Part shown: positions 8,285 through 16,800 of the stretch, piece by piece
Numbering within the stretch: the first letter of the stretch is position 1
Layout of the letters: the number at the start of each line of letters is the position of its first letter
Program-made: the position numbers and the translations under genes
Notes under the pieces: generated by a model
Database searches by the model: none
What the model saw: the letters and a program-made list of their open reading frames with translations, nothing else
Told to the model about the DNA's origin: nothing
DNA from: Prorocentrum cordatum
Lineage: Eukaryota > Sar > Dinophyceae > Prorocentrales > Prorocentraceae
NCBI GenBank assembly: GCA_963575745.1
Contig: CAUYUJ010015726.1
Coordinates: forward strand, 220,001 to 257,500
DNA: 37,500 nt
Reading direction: 5' to 3'

Positions 8285-9015
8285 ATGTACATTGCCGACT
8301 GTTTTGCTGGCAAGGGGGGGTCGCGAAGGCCTTGAGGCAGCTTGGCTTCCAGGCTCGCACGTGGGAGATCTCCCGCGGATCGCATGGCGACCTCACCTCC
8401 AGCCGCGTGTTGAAGCCGCTCCTGGCAGACATACACAGGCGTCGCTGCCTAGCAGTGATGCTGTCGCCCCCTTGCAGCAGCTTCAGCATAGCGCGCGTTC
8501 GTACTGCGCCCATCCGTTCTGTCCGCAGGCCATGGGGGTTTTCGAGGGGGGAGGTCAGCCTGAAAGATTGGAAAAAAAACTCAAGGAGGGCAACAGATGT
8601 TGTAGGGCCTCGCTGGCCGCAACTCGGGAGTGCAACGCTGTTGGTGCTTCTTGCATCCTGGAAAACCCTTACACTAGCTACATGTTTAAAACTCATGAGT
8701 TCCAGCGTCTGGCCTCCTCCCCGTCCGTGGCTACGTTGACCATAGATTTTTGTCAGTTCGGTACCCCCTGGAGGAAACGCGCGACCCTTTTGTGCGGGAG
8801 CATTCCCTTCCAGGACCTCCAGGGGATCTCACGCCAGTGTAGAGGGACCAACGGCTCTTGCAGCCGGACGGGTCGGTAAACATGCAATCTTTTCGGGCCA
8901 GGCGCCAAACGGCGTGCCGTGGACACAGGTAGCACAGCCATGCCCAGCGCAGCTCAATCGTGCGCCGGCTCGTGCGCTAGCGGCCCCCATCCGAGCTAAC
9001 CTATTTCAAGCTTGA
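8285..9015 (+). pseudogene. C5-cytosine-methyltransferase-like domain, frameshifted
   Basis: Motif I is DCFAGKGG (8297-8320, frame 2) continued by VAKALRQLGF in frame 1. The catalytic-type motif IV is SPPCSSFS with Cys at 8473-8475. Frame 3 then holds ILENPYTSYMF (8658 on; ENP where C5 methylases have ENV) and DFCQFGTPWRKR (8745 on). A last frame 1 part contains NGVPWTQVAQPCPAQLNRAP and stops at 9013-9015. The shifts fall in a G7 run (8314-8320), near the G6 run at 8546-8551 and at 8873-8880, all slippage-prone. The order motif I-IV-ENP fits the DCM/Dnmt fold. Cytosine methyltransferase domains inside dinoflagellate retrotransposons have been described. Whether this domain methylates DNA is unknown, and this copy cannot be translated as one protein. 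Confidence 0.7.
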
Positions 9016-9048
9016 GTCACATCCTCAGGTGCTTTGGGGGATGCTTTG

Positions 9049-9227
9049 GGACGTTTTTGTCGAGCGGAGGCGGGCGGTGCCTCCAGGGCCACCCCAACAT
9101 CTGTGCCCTCCGCTCGCTTTGGTCTCATCGCGATGACTGAGTAGCGTTCTCGAAGACAGATCTGCCCAGGCGCGCCAGTGCCTCAGAAAGGTGGAAATCA
9201 TTTCTCGCCTGGCTCTCGGTCCCCATG
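9049..9227 (+). repeat. Split direct repeat B1
   Basis: 179 bp from GGACGTTTTTGTCGAGCGG to CTCTCGGTCCCCATG, repeated at 9383-9561 with about seven substitutions. It starts 33 bp after the last methyltransferase-frame stop and directly abuts A2. Confidence 0.92.
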
Positions 9228-9228
9228 T

Positions 9229-9345
9229 GAGTGCTTGCACATAAATGGGGTAAGAGAGCGCTTGTCGTCTGCCAGCTTGTCTGAAAGAACATCAATCCCA
9301 CACTGTGGGATCGCGGCTATATATGCTCCGAAGTCTTTTTGGCTC
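9229..9345 (+). repeat. Split direct repeat A2
   Basis: Near-identical copy of A1 (115 of 117). It carries the same palindrome (9295-9311) and the leader-like CCGAAGTCTTTTTGGCTC (9328-9345), after which the match to A1 ends. The following 37 bp (9346-9382) separate A2 from B2 and are not repeated elsewhere in the window that I can see. Confidence 0.92.
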
Positions 9346-9382
9346 CCACCCACGCCACCCAATGTCTAATGTAGCAGAGACA

Positions 9383-9561
9383 GGACGTTTTTGTCGAGCG
9401 GAGGCGGGCGGTGCCTCCAGGGCCACCCCAATATCTGTGCCCTCCGCTCGCTTTGGTCTCATCTCGTTGATTGAGTAGTGTTCTCGAAGACAGATTTGCC
9501 CAGGCGCGCCAGTGCCTCAGAAAGGTGGACATCATTTCTCGCCTGGCTCTCGGTCCCCATG
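9383..9561 (+). repeat. Split direct repeat B2, right end of element
   Basis: Second copy of the B unit, ending CGGTCCCCATG at 9561. It is followed at once by GTGATCATGATGATG, the microsatellite. Most differences from B1 are C/T or G/T changes between about 9440 and 9535. Confidence 0.9.
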
Positions 9562-9668
9562 GTGATCATGATGATGATGATGGTGATGATGATGATGGTG
9601 ATGGTGATGGTGATGGTGATGGTGATGTGACGATGGTGATGGTGATGGTGATGGAGATGGTGATGGTC
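9562..9668. repeat. GAT/GGTGAT microsatellite, right flank
   Basis: GAT and GGTGAT units continue the trinucleotide theme found on the left flank of the retrotransposon, here more degenerate. Confidence 0.92.
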
Positions 9669-9957
9669 CCGGCCCCCCCGCACACCCCTCCTCTTTCCTG
9701 TCCCCCCCCCCCTCTCTCCTGTCCCCCCCCCCCTCTGTCCTTTCCCTTCCCCTCCTCCCCTCTCTCCTGTCCCCCACCCTCTCTCCTGTCCACCCCCCCC
9801 CTCTCCCCTCCCCCCTCTCTCCTGTCCCCCCCCCCTCTCCTTCCCCCCCCCCTCTCTCCTGTCCCCACCCCGCCCCCTCTCTCCTTCCCCCCCCTCTCTC
9901 CTGCCCCCCCCCTCTCTCCTGTCCCCCCCCATCTCTCCTGTCCACCCCCCTTCCCTC
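9669..9957. repeat. C-rich minisatellite (CCCCCTCTCTCCTGTC units)
   Basis: Units of a C run followed by CTCTCTCCTGTC or CTCTCCTTCC repeat irregularly. The same unit type makes up 23405-23620. Long open frames on both strands are proline or glycine/arginine repeats and are not genes. Confidence 0.92.
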
Positions 9958-10347
9958 TACAATTACTCAATGTGAATACTCTTCTCCCTTTTCCCCTGAT
10001 GACGGAATGGGAGTAGCCGACCCCCCCCGCGTATTGTTTTTTACACACAGGTTTCCCCGGAGTTGGGTTTTCGCCTGCATTTGTTTCCAAAATGCTGCTT
10101 TCGCTGAGGCGCCGGCCTCATTTTCGGAGGCCGGGCTCTTCTGGGAGTCCCCTTGGCCGCACAGGCCGTATCAAGATGATATTTGATATGGTCGAAATAT
10201 CGTCCGACCTGTTGGCGATGTTGCTGTTCCATTTACATGTATAGATATACATCTACGCTCGCACACATACGCATAATATACACATGCAAGAAAAAGCTAT
10301 CTATACACATACGCATGCACAGATGCACGAATACCATACGAATACCA
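9958..10347. other. Unassigned stretch with one strong hairpin
   Basis: Nothing gene-like is seen. A hairpin with CCGGCCTC/GAGGCCGG arms lies at about 10112-10135. The adjacent GGGCTCTTCTGGGAGTCCCC (about 10133-10152) recurs inverted near 22537-22556. The rest is AT-moderate sequence with ATACACATACGCATG-like words. Confidence 0.4.
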
Positions 10348-10358
10348 TATATATATAT

Positions 10359-10389
<31 letters not shown>

Positions 10390-10399
10390 CACGTACGCA

Positions 10400-10440
<41 letters not shown>
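10348..10440. repeat. TA microsatellite
   Basis: Two TA arrays are split by a short ACACGTACGCAGC stretch (about 10389-10401). Confidence 0.95.
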
Positions 10441-10543
10441 GCACATACGCATGATGACGGATGCGAATACCTGCGACCATGGAAATGAACTTCCTCCGAA
10501 ACAGTCCGCTCCATTATTAAACACTAGGAATCTGAGGTCCAGC

Positions 10544-10544
10544 C

Positions 10545-10591
<47 letters not shown>

Positions 10592-10765
10592 GTCATCATC
10601 GTCCTTATCATCTTTCTGTTCCTTCCGCTTCCTTCTCATCCTACTCACCCCCATCGTCCTCATCATCATCCTCATCATCCTCATCATCGTCATCGTTATC
10701 ATCATCATCATCATCACCATCATCACCCCCGTCGTCATCATCATCATCATCACCATCATCATCAA
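10544..10765. repeat. CAT/TCA microsatellite with interruptions
   Basis: A pure CAT array (10544-10590) continues as mixed CATCAT/CGTCAT/CACCAT sequence. It is the reverse complement type of the GAT arrays elsewhere in the window. Confidence 0.92.
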
Positions 10766-10767
10766 CT

Positions 10768-10900
10768 GCCTCGAGCACCTCAAGGGAGCGGCGGCGACGA
10801 CCAAAACGGCCCCTGCGGACCCTTGAAAGACTCCGCGGTGGCTCGAGAACCCCAAGGGAGCGGAATCGACGACGAAAACGATCCCTGCGGACGTGCATGC
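10768..10900. repeat. 68-bp tandem duplication
   Basis: CTCGAGCACCTCAAGGGAGC (10773) and CTCGAGAACCCCAAGGGAGC (10841) start two copies that both run to a CCCTGCGGAC end, offset 68. Confidence 0.7.
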
Positions 10901-10989
10901 TGCGACCCAATGGCGTGCTACTGGCGGTTCTCAAGATGTGTGTTTACTGTCTCAAGGCCAAAGAGTCATCCTTGTCAACGCCCCCGACA

Positions 10990-11125
10990 TACGAGGCACG
11001 AGCGACGGAGGCACGAGCAACGTCTGGAGCGCGAGCAGCACTAGCAACAGCACCACCACCAGCAAGAGCAGCACCAGGACCAGCAACAGCAGCACCATCC
11101 GCAGCAACACAGTTAAGGGCATAAG
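10990..11125. repeat. CAGCA/GCACGAG low-complexity tract
   Basis: Irregular AGC/ACC trinucleotide-rich sequence. Frames through it give Ser/Thr or Ala repeats. The following 11126-11394 shows no gene or repeat that I recognise. Confidence 0.6.
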
Positions 11126-11394
11126 CAGCATCAGCAGCGGCCCAATCGGACGGGGAGGGCCAACCCAGAGACTAGAATTGAACACGCTATGTTGGCCAGG
11201 TGGTGTTTCTGAATATGTGTACGTCTGCAGGCTTTGTAGTGTTTGTTCTGAATTGTATTTTCATCCAGAACTAAGCGTATACCCAAACAGTGGAACTACG
11301 CTGCGGAATTCCAAGGAACTTGCGAACGCAACTTCGAACAAATATGTTCGCAACGGTGATAAAAAGGGGAAGCTGCCCAAGACACACTACGATC

Positions 11395-11552
11395 TTTTCG
11401 GGTGCGTTTCGGGTGCCTTTCGGGTGTTTTCGGGGTGCTTACGGGAGGTTTTCCCGGGCATAAAAAACAAGAAAAATAAGCGCGAGGGGGTCACCAGGGA
11501 GGCACCAGGACACCGAGAGATATCGTGCGTTCAACGTCCTCCGAGTGCCCTG
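11395..11552 (-). repeat. CTCGGAGGACG repeat family, inverted copy
   Basis: Read on the minus strand, the segment starts CTCGGAGGACGTTGAACGCACGATAT and runs through CTGGTGCCTCCCTGGTG, an A/T-rich stretch and GTAAGCACCCCGAAAAC. It parallels the plus-strand copies at 11990-12118 and 19741-19865. Confidence 0.55.
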
Positions 11553-11574
11553 AGCTGTTTGTTAACTGTCCTCG

Positions 11575-11860
11575 TGGGCACTCCGAGGGCACCCGATGAG
11601 CACCCCGAGGGCACCCGATAAGCACCCCGAAGGCACCCGAAAGGCACCCGATGGGCACCCCGAGGGCACTCGAAGGCACCCGCACGACACGTGGAAAGGC
11701 ACTCGAAGGCACCCGATGGGCACCCCGAGGGCACTCGAAGGCACCCGAAGGCACCCGATGGGCACCCCGCCGAGGGCACTCGAAGGCACCCGAAAGGCAC
11801 CCGATGGGCACCCCGAGGGCACTCGAAAGGCAGCCCGCACGACACGTGGAAAGAGCTCCC
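11575..11860. repeat. GGCACCCGA minisatellite
   Basis: Decamer-like units GGCACCCGAA, GGGCACCCCGA and GGGCACTCGA form higher-order repeats of about 65-70 bp, with the insert CGCACGACACGTGGAAAG seen twice (11680 and 11835). A related array is at 20730-20860. All frames are open for hundreds of bases because stops are absent from the unit; they are not genes. Confidence 0.9.
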
Positions 11861-11894
11861 CAGGGCGCTCGGAGGACGCTGCGTCTCCCCTTCC

Positions 11895-12224
11895 TCCGCC
11901 TCGTCATTCTCTCTCCCATCCTCCTCCTCCCCCCTCCTACTGGTCCTCCTGCTCCTCCTCCTGCTCCGTCTGGTGCTCCTCCTGCGCCTCGGAGGACGCT
12001 GAGTTCACGATGTAATCCTGGTGTCTCCCTGGTGTCTCCCTCGTGTCTTCCATTTTTATTGTTTCCCCCGGCCCTGGATGATATCCAATAAGCATCCTGA
12101 GGGGCAAACGGGACAAAACAAAAGTCCGCCTCGTCCTTCTCTCTCCCATCCTCACCCTCCCCCTCCAACTGATATTCCTGCTCCTCCTCCTGCTCTTTCT
12201 GGTGCTCCTCCTGGGCCTCGGAGG
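11895..12224 (+). repeat. About 228-bp tandem repeat interrupted by the LINE
   Basis: The first unit is about 11895-12122: CTC-rich part, CTCGGAGGACGCTG, GTGTCTCCCTGGTGTCTCCC, ATCCAATAAGCATCC and a short GGGACAAAAC. The second unit begins at 12123 with the same TCCGCCTCGT and CTCCTCCTGCTC blocks, and is cut at 12224. Its remaining half resumes at 19748 with GCGCTGCACTGACGATG and CTAGTGTCTCCCTGGTGTC. The insertion therefore split a pre-existing repeat, which independently confirms both LINE ends. Confidence 0.8.
12208..12224. repeat. Target-site duplication, left copy
   Basis: CTCCTGGGCCTCGGAGG is identical to 19731-19747. The neighbouring bases differ on both sides, fixing its length at 17 bp. 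Confidence 0.88.
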
Positions 12225-12492
12225 AGGCGTTGTGGTCCGAGGCGTCCTTTCCTTTCGGGACAGCCCGACGGCCACGACCCCAGCCTCCCGCCCCCCCCTG
12301 GGGCGCGAGGCGGACCTCTCGGGCACGCGGCGCCAGCGATCGCCGTCGCCCGCGGCGGGGCGCCCTCGCGAGCGCGAGCGCTCGCCCGCCTGGCACCGCA
12401 GGGCGCGGCGCCAGCGCTCTGCCGCCCGTGCTCGGCTTCGGCGGCATCACGACCGCCTGCTGCTGCAGGCACACCACGGCAGCCAGCCGCCC
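12225..12492 (+). other. LINE 5' leader
   Basis: This lies between the insertion point and the first ATG in the ORF1 frame. The ORF1 frame is open throughout, but any start upstream of 12225 would lie in flanking DNA. The leader is GC-rich with GCGCCAGCG and CTCGCGAGCGCGAGCG hairpin-forming words. An internal promoter would be expected here; no specific motif is recognised. Confidence 0.5.
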
Positions 12493-13728
12493 ATGCATGG
12501 GCCCCGCGGCGGAGGCCCCCCTGCGGGCCCAGCGCGCGGCCAGCGGCCGCAGGGTGCGGCGCGCGGCGGCGACGGCCCTGCAGCCTCGGGCGGCGGCACC
12601 CCTTGTTGCAAGTGCGGCTGCCGCAAGAACGAGGCGTGGTGGCGCTACTGCAAGCACTGCAAGGGCGAACTGGTGCCGACGCAGACCCCTCCTCGGCGCC
12701 CTCGCTCTGCTGAGCGGCGTGTGGTGCAGCGGGCGCCTTGGCACGACGAGGACGGCCTGCGACCTGGGACAGGCGGCCGAGCCGATACGCCAAGGGGACG
12801 GCGTGACGGCTCCAGGGTTCGCTTCGCCTTGTCCAGCGTGGAAGAGCTGCCCAGCGGCAGCGACGCCGACCCCGAGGAGGCCAAGCTGGTGCAGCTCATC
12901 AGCTTGCTCCGCCTGGAGCAGGACGAAGGCGGAGTGCGCAAGTACCAGGAGCAGCTCGACAGCCTGCGCAGTGCCCGTCGGGCGCGGCCCTTGTCCGTGG
13001 ACGAGGCCATGGCCGCCAGGGACGCAGCAGCTGAGGCCTTGGACAGGGCTGTCGAGCATGCTGACTCGCTCCAGGCCCAGTTGGACAGCGCCAAGTCGGT
13101 GGTGGTGGACCGCTCCGCCAAGTACGATGAGGCTCTGGCAGCGTACACTACGGCTGTGCAGGCCTTGGCGCAGCAGGTTGCTGGCGCGACACCGCAGACG
13201 GATGGCCCGCCGCTCTCAGGCAAGCTGTCCATCGCCAAGTTGCTCCAGGGTGACAACGTGGAGCTGGACGACGAAGGTCTCTTCGGCTTGGAGGCCCTGG
13301 AAGACTACGAGATTCAGGAGTCAGACCGCGAGGAGGCTGCCAGACGCAAGGCCGATCTCCAGAGCAAGTTCAAGGCCATGGCGCAGGAGGCGTTCTGCAA
13401 GTTCGCGAAGGAGGCCCGCGAGCTCGAGCGCCAGCACTCGGAGCTCAAGGACCGCCTCCAGAAGAAGCGCAAGACCTCAGGCGAGGCGGCCGAGGTGGTG
13501 GCGCAGCCAGCGGCACCAGCTGCGGCAGCGGGGGCCAAGACGGCAGGCGAGGCAGGAGGCCCCACGGCGCCTGCTGGCCCAGCGGCCGAGCCTGGCGGCC
13601 TCGTCGCCGATGGCGACAAGGATGTGGTGGCGGCGGCGCGCGCGCGGCTGGCTGCTGCAGCCAAGGGCGCTGGCCGCGGTGCTGGCAGTAGCGGCGGGGC
13701 CGCCACTGCTCCACGGCCGACCCTTTGA
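12493..13728 (+). CDS. LINE ORF1 protein: zinc ribbon and coiled coil (411 aa)
   Basis: It is likely the RNA-binding chaperone of the LINE particle. The start is the first in-frame ATG inside the element. Residues 1-37 are Gly/Pro rich. A zinc-ribbon-like module follows: C38-x2-C41, then C53-x2-C56 in CKCGCRKNEAWWRYCKHC. I recall C-x2-C/C-x2-C modules of this kind in dinoflagellate LINE ORF1 proteins. After a basic linker there are two heptad-rich charged regions (about residues 130-225 and 275-325), predicted coiled coils by eye, for example EEAARRKADLQSKFKAMAQE and ELERQHSELKDRLQKKRK. The tail is Ala/Gly rich. It ends at 13728, and no ORF2 ATG overlaps it; the next ORF2-frame ATG is at 13850. 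Confidence 0.72.
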   Translation: MHGPRGGGPPAGPARGQRPQGAARGGDGPAASGGGTPCCKCGCRKNEAWWRYCKHCKGELVPTQTPPRRPRSAERRVVQRAPWHDEDGLRPGTGGRADTPRGRRDGSRVRFALSSVEELPSGSDADPEEAKLVQLISLLRLEQDEGGVRKYQEQLDSLRSARRARPLSVDEAMAARDAAAEALDRAVEHADSLQAQLDSAKSVVVDRSAKYDEALAAYTTAVQALAQQVAGATPQTDGPPLSGKLSIAKLLQGDNVELDDEGLFGLEALEDYEIQESDREEAARRKADLQSKFKAMAQEAFCKFAKEARELERQHSELKDRLQKKRKTSGEAAEVVAQPAAPAAAAGAKTAGEAGGPTAPAGPAAEPGGLVADGDKDVVAAARARLAAAAKGAGRGAGSSGGAATAPRPTL

Positions 13729-13849
13729 CGTCCTTGACGGGGTCGGCCCTCACCAACGGCATCTACACGGTCACGAAGATCTCGCCGCTCTCGGGTTTGT
13801 GGGCGATCCACCTCTTCGGAGGTGCCACGTCTGGGACGGCCACTACTAC

Positions 13850-16800
13850 ATGGGGCACTGCGACGACGCGCAGTGGTTTTCTTCCTCTTCACTTTCGGCT
13901 TCCACTCCCGCAGGGGCGCCTGGTCCAGTCCACGACGACTACTTCTACCTAGGCGGCGAGAGTGACGGCACCTCCTTCACCAACACTGGGGCTACTTGTC
14001 TTGACGGTCCGACGTATGATGACATGCAGGCCGTGGCCGGCCCTGATTACTGCGTCTGGAAAGATATGGACCCTGCTAGGCAACAAGCACTCGTGCTCCA
14101 GCGGGAGCTCGCACGTGCCCTTCGCAGATTCACGGGGCACTGGTTGGAGGACCCGCGCGTCCTGGACGACGATATGGACGGGAGGCACTGGAGGCGGCAC
14201 TGCGTGCCCTACGTTGCCAACTACCTGTCGCACCCGTTTCTGAGGCCGCTGGTCATGGAGAAGGCCCAACAGGATGGGCATGACAACCCTCACATTGCTG
14301 CAGTTGATATGGCTATCGACATCTGCAGGCGCGCATTCCGTGCTCGGCGGCGAGCGCGTTTCCACTACCACGACTGGCTACGGAGCCTCGAGGCCCTCGA
14401 CCCCGATGAGTACGACGACCAGCTTGCCCTCCACGCCGAGGCGATGATCAGGGAGCAGGAGTTCTTTGATACTCGAGTGGATCCTCGCCGCCCCGTTGGA
14501 GAGGAGGCCAGGTCTGCCTCGTCCTACACGGGCTGCTCTGACACGGCGACCGTCAGCGACTACGAGGGCAGCGATCCTGACGACTCAGGTGGTACTACGA
14601 CTGCGAGCTCCACGGGCAGTCGTCCTGCACCTCATACACGCTGCAGCGCCACGGCTTTTCGGCGCGCGCACAGGCTTGGACGACGTCGTCGACGGGGCCT
14701 TCGAGCTGGAGCAGCCCGACCCCAAGCCGGGCACGTCTTACTGCAGAGTGGGAATGGAGCTGACATCAGATGCAGGCTCCCAGCCATAGCGTGCTCCGAC
14801 TGCTGCCCCCTTGGGCCTCTTGGGTATCGGAGTGATCACCCCCCCGTCTCTCCGAGAGCTGCGACGGCCGCCGAGCCGTCAGCGTCGGTCCTGGAGGACC
14901 AGGTCGGCCGCAGGTCGGCTAGCGGGAGAGAAGGAGGGGGGGCCCCTGATGGGGCCGCGTCGCCCAGGGTCTCGCAGAGACATCGTGGCAAGGCCTGCAA
15001 GATCATGACGGTCAATGTCACGGGCTGGGGCTCCCTCCTCACGCAACTGGAGGAGAAGCGCATCCCCGATGACGTGCAGGCGGTGCTCATCCAGGAGCAC
15101 CGCCTGGAGGAGGCCAGGATCGAGTCGGCGCTGAAGGCCGCCAGGGCCCATGGGTGGAAGGCTGACCTCTACCCTGCTCGGCGCACGGGCAACGGCGACG
15201 GCGCCACTGGCGGCATCGGCCTCCTGGTCAGGCCGCACGTCGCCTTCAGACGCCTGCAGTTCGACCATGACGGCATCCATGCGGCTGGCACGGCTCGTCA
15301 GGGTTTCTGGACCACCGACCTGGGGCCTAAGGAGGGGCTGGTGATGGCGGGCCTCTACCTGCACACCAGCAAGGACCTGGAGGATGTGAACCTCGACATC
15401 CTCTTCCAGATCGGCAGCGTATTGCACGCCGCAGGCAGGCCATACGTCCTGGGCGGCGACTGGCAGAACCTGCCCGAGTCCCTCAACTGCCTCCGTTGGC
15501 CCAAGGCGGTGAAGGGCGAGGTGGTCGCGCCCGACCAGGCCACGTGCTACGCGGCCACGAGCGCCAGGGTCATCGACTACTTCCTCGTGCGGCACGACCT
15601 GCATGGGTGCTGTGCTCGCACCTTCGACGGCCTCTCGATCACGCCGCACAAGGGCGTCATACTCGAGCTGGACGTGTCGCAGATCCCGCTCATGGTGCGC
15701 AAGGCCCACATGGCCAAGGCCTTCCCTTCGAGCCAACTGGTAGGCCCCCAGCTTCCAGGACCTGACTGGCAGGCGGCAAGCGAGGCGGCTGCTGCAGCCC
15801 ACGACCGCGACAGCCTGGACGGGGCCTTCAGCGCGTGGTTGCGGCGCTACGAGGACGAGATGCTCCAGCACTTCGGCTGCGAGCAGCCTGAGCGGTACCG
15901 TGGCAGGTCCGACGGCGTTCGTCTGGTGCACTCGACCCTGCAGATGCACTGCCGCAACCAAGCGAAAGGACGTGGAGCAGCTGACCCCAGCGAGGGCCAT
16001 TGGCAATGGCTTGCCCAGAGGCTTCGTGAGTGGCGCTGGCGACGTGCCGCGGTGTGCCGCCACCCCAGCGCCGAAGGACAGCTACGCCTTCGTCGGCTGC
16101 AGCTGCGGCTTATGCGGTTCACCTTGCCGCAGCCCACGCGCTGGCCCGACATGTGGGAGGCATGGCGGTCCCTCGTCCGACGACTCGATCAGTTGGGCGA
16201 AGAAGACCTCGACCACCTGATGCACGACCTGGAGAAGTGCGCCGAGCGCGCTGCTGGCCAGGCCTCCTACCGCAGGTACAAGGCATGGGTGGACTGGTCC
16301 CATGACGCCACCGCTGATGGCGGCATGCGGCGCGCCTTCAAGTGGATCAAGCAGGATGCCCCCTGGGCGTGCACCAATGCAGCGGCTGGACCTGGCATTG
16401 CCAAGTCTCTCGTGGATGAGGCACGTGACGCTGTTCAACCATGGCACGACCTATGGGGCCAAGGCGAAGGCATCACAGCCGTTCGCTGGCCCACGGACGT
16501 CGGGGACATCGAGCTCCCGTCGATCGAGGACTTGCGGAAGACAGCACACACCTTCAAGTCGGACACAGGGCTGGGCTGTGACGTGGTCCACCCTCGACAT
16601 CTGATTTTTCTAAGCGATGATGCGCTACAGACCTTGTTGGAACTCTGGTCTCAGATGCTGCGTCTTGGCTACGTCCCGGCCCCGATTCGTGTCATGCGCG
16701 AGGCTCTCCTTCCGAAGCCCGATGGTGGGAGACGCACAATTGGCATCTTCCCTGGCACGGTGCGGCCACTGACGCGATACTTGCGGGCCACCACGGGCGC

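Larger units (their letters stand above)
2869..9561 (+). mobile_element. Tyrosine-recombinase retrotransposon with split direct repeats and methyltransferase domain
   Basis: The architecture is A1 (2869-2985), gag-like ORF, RT-RNase H ORF, tyrosine recombinase remnant, C5-methyltransferase-like remnant, B1 (9049-9227), A2 (9229-9345), B2 (9383-9561). A1/A2 differ at 2 of 117 bases and B1/B2 at about 7 of 179, by my count. The A1-internal-B1-A2-B2 order is the known arrangement of Ngaro/PAT-type members of the DIRS order, which integrate by tyrosine recombinase and make no target-site duplication; none is seen here. Both flanks are GAT microsatellite. The gag and RT-RNase H frames are open, but the recombinase and methyltransferase carry a stop, three frameshifts and a substituted catalytic tyrosine, so this copy is non-autonomous. 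Confidence 0.88.

Noticed and set aside
7017-8300. Middle of the 1404-codon plus-strand frame as part of the RT protein
   Set aside because: Composition turns Arg/Gly/Pro rich here, while recombinase motifs are found in frame 2. The frame is open by base composition only.
2869-9561. Interpreting the A and B repeats as ordinary LTRs
   Set aside because: A and B are separate units in A-...-B-A-B order, there is no TG...CA end or target-site duplication, and no DDE integrase or protease is seen. A tyrosine-recombinase remnant is present.
12230-13849. N-terminal 540 codons of the 2359-codon plus-strand frame
   Set aside because: They overlap LINE ORF1 in another frame and are Arg/Ser/Pro rich. 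ORF2-like sequence begins only after the ORF1 stop.
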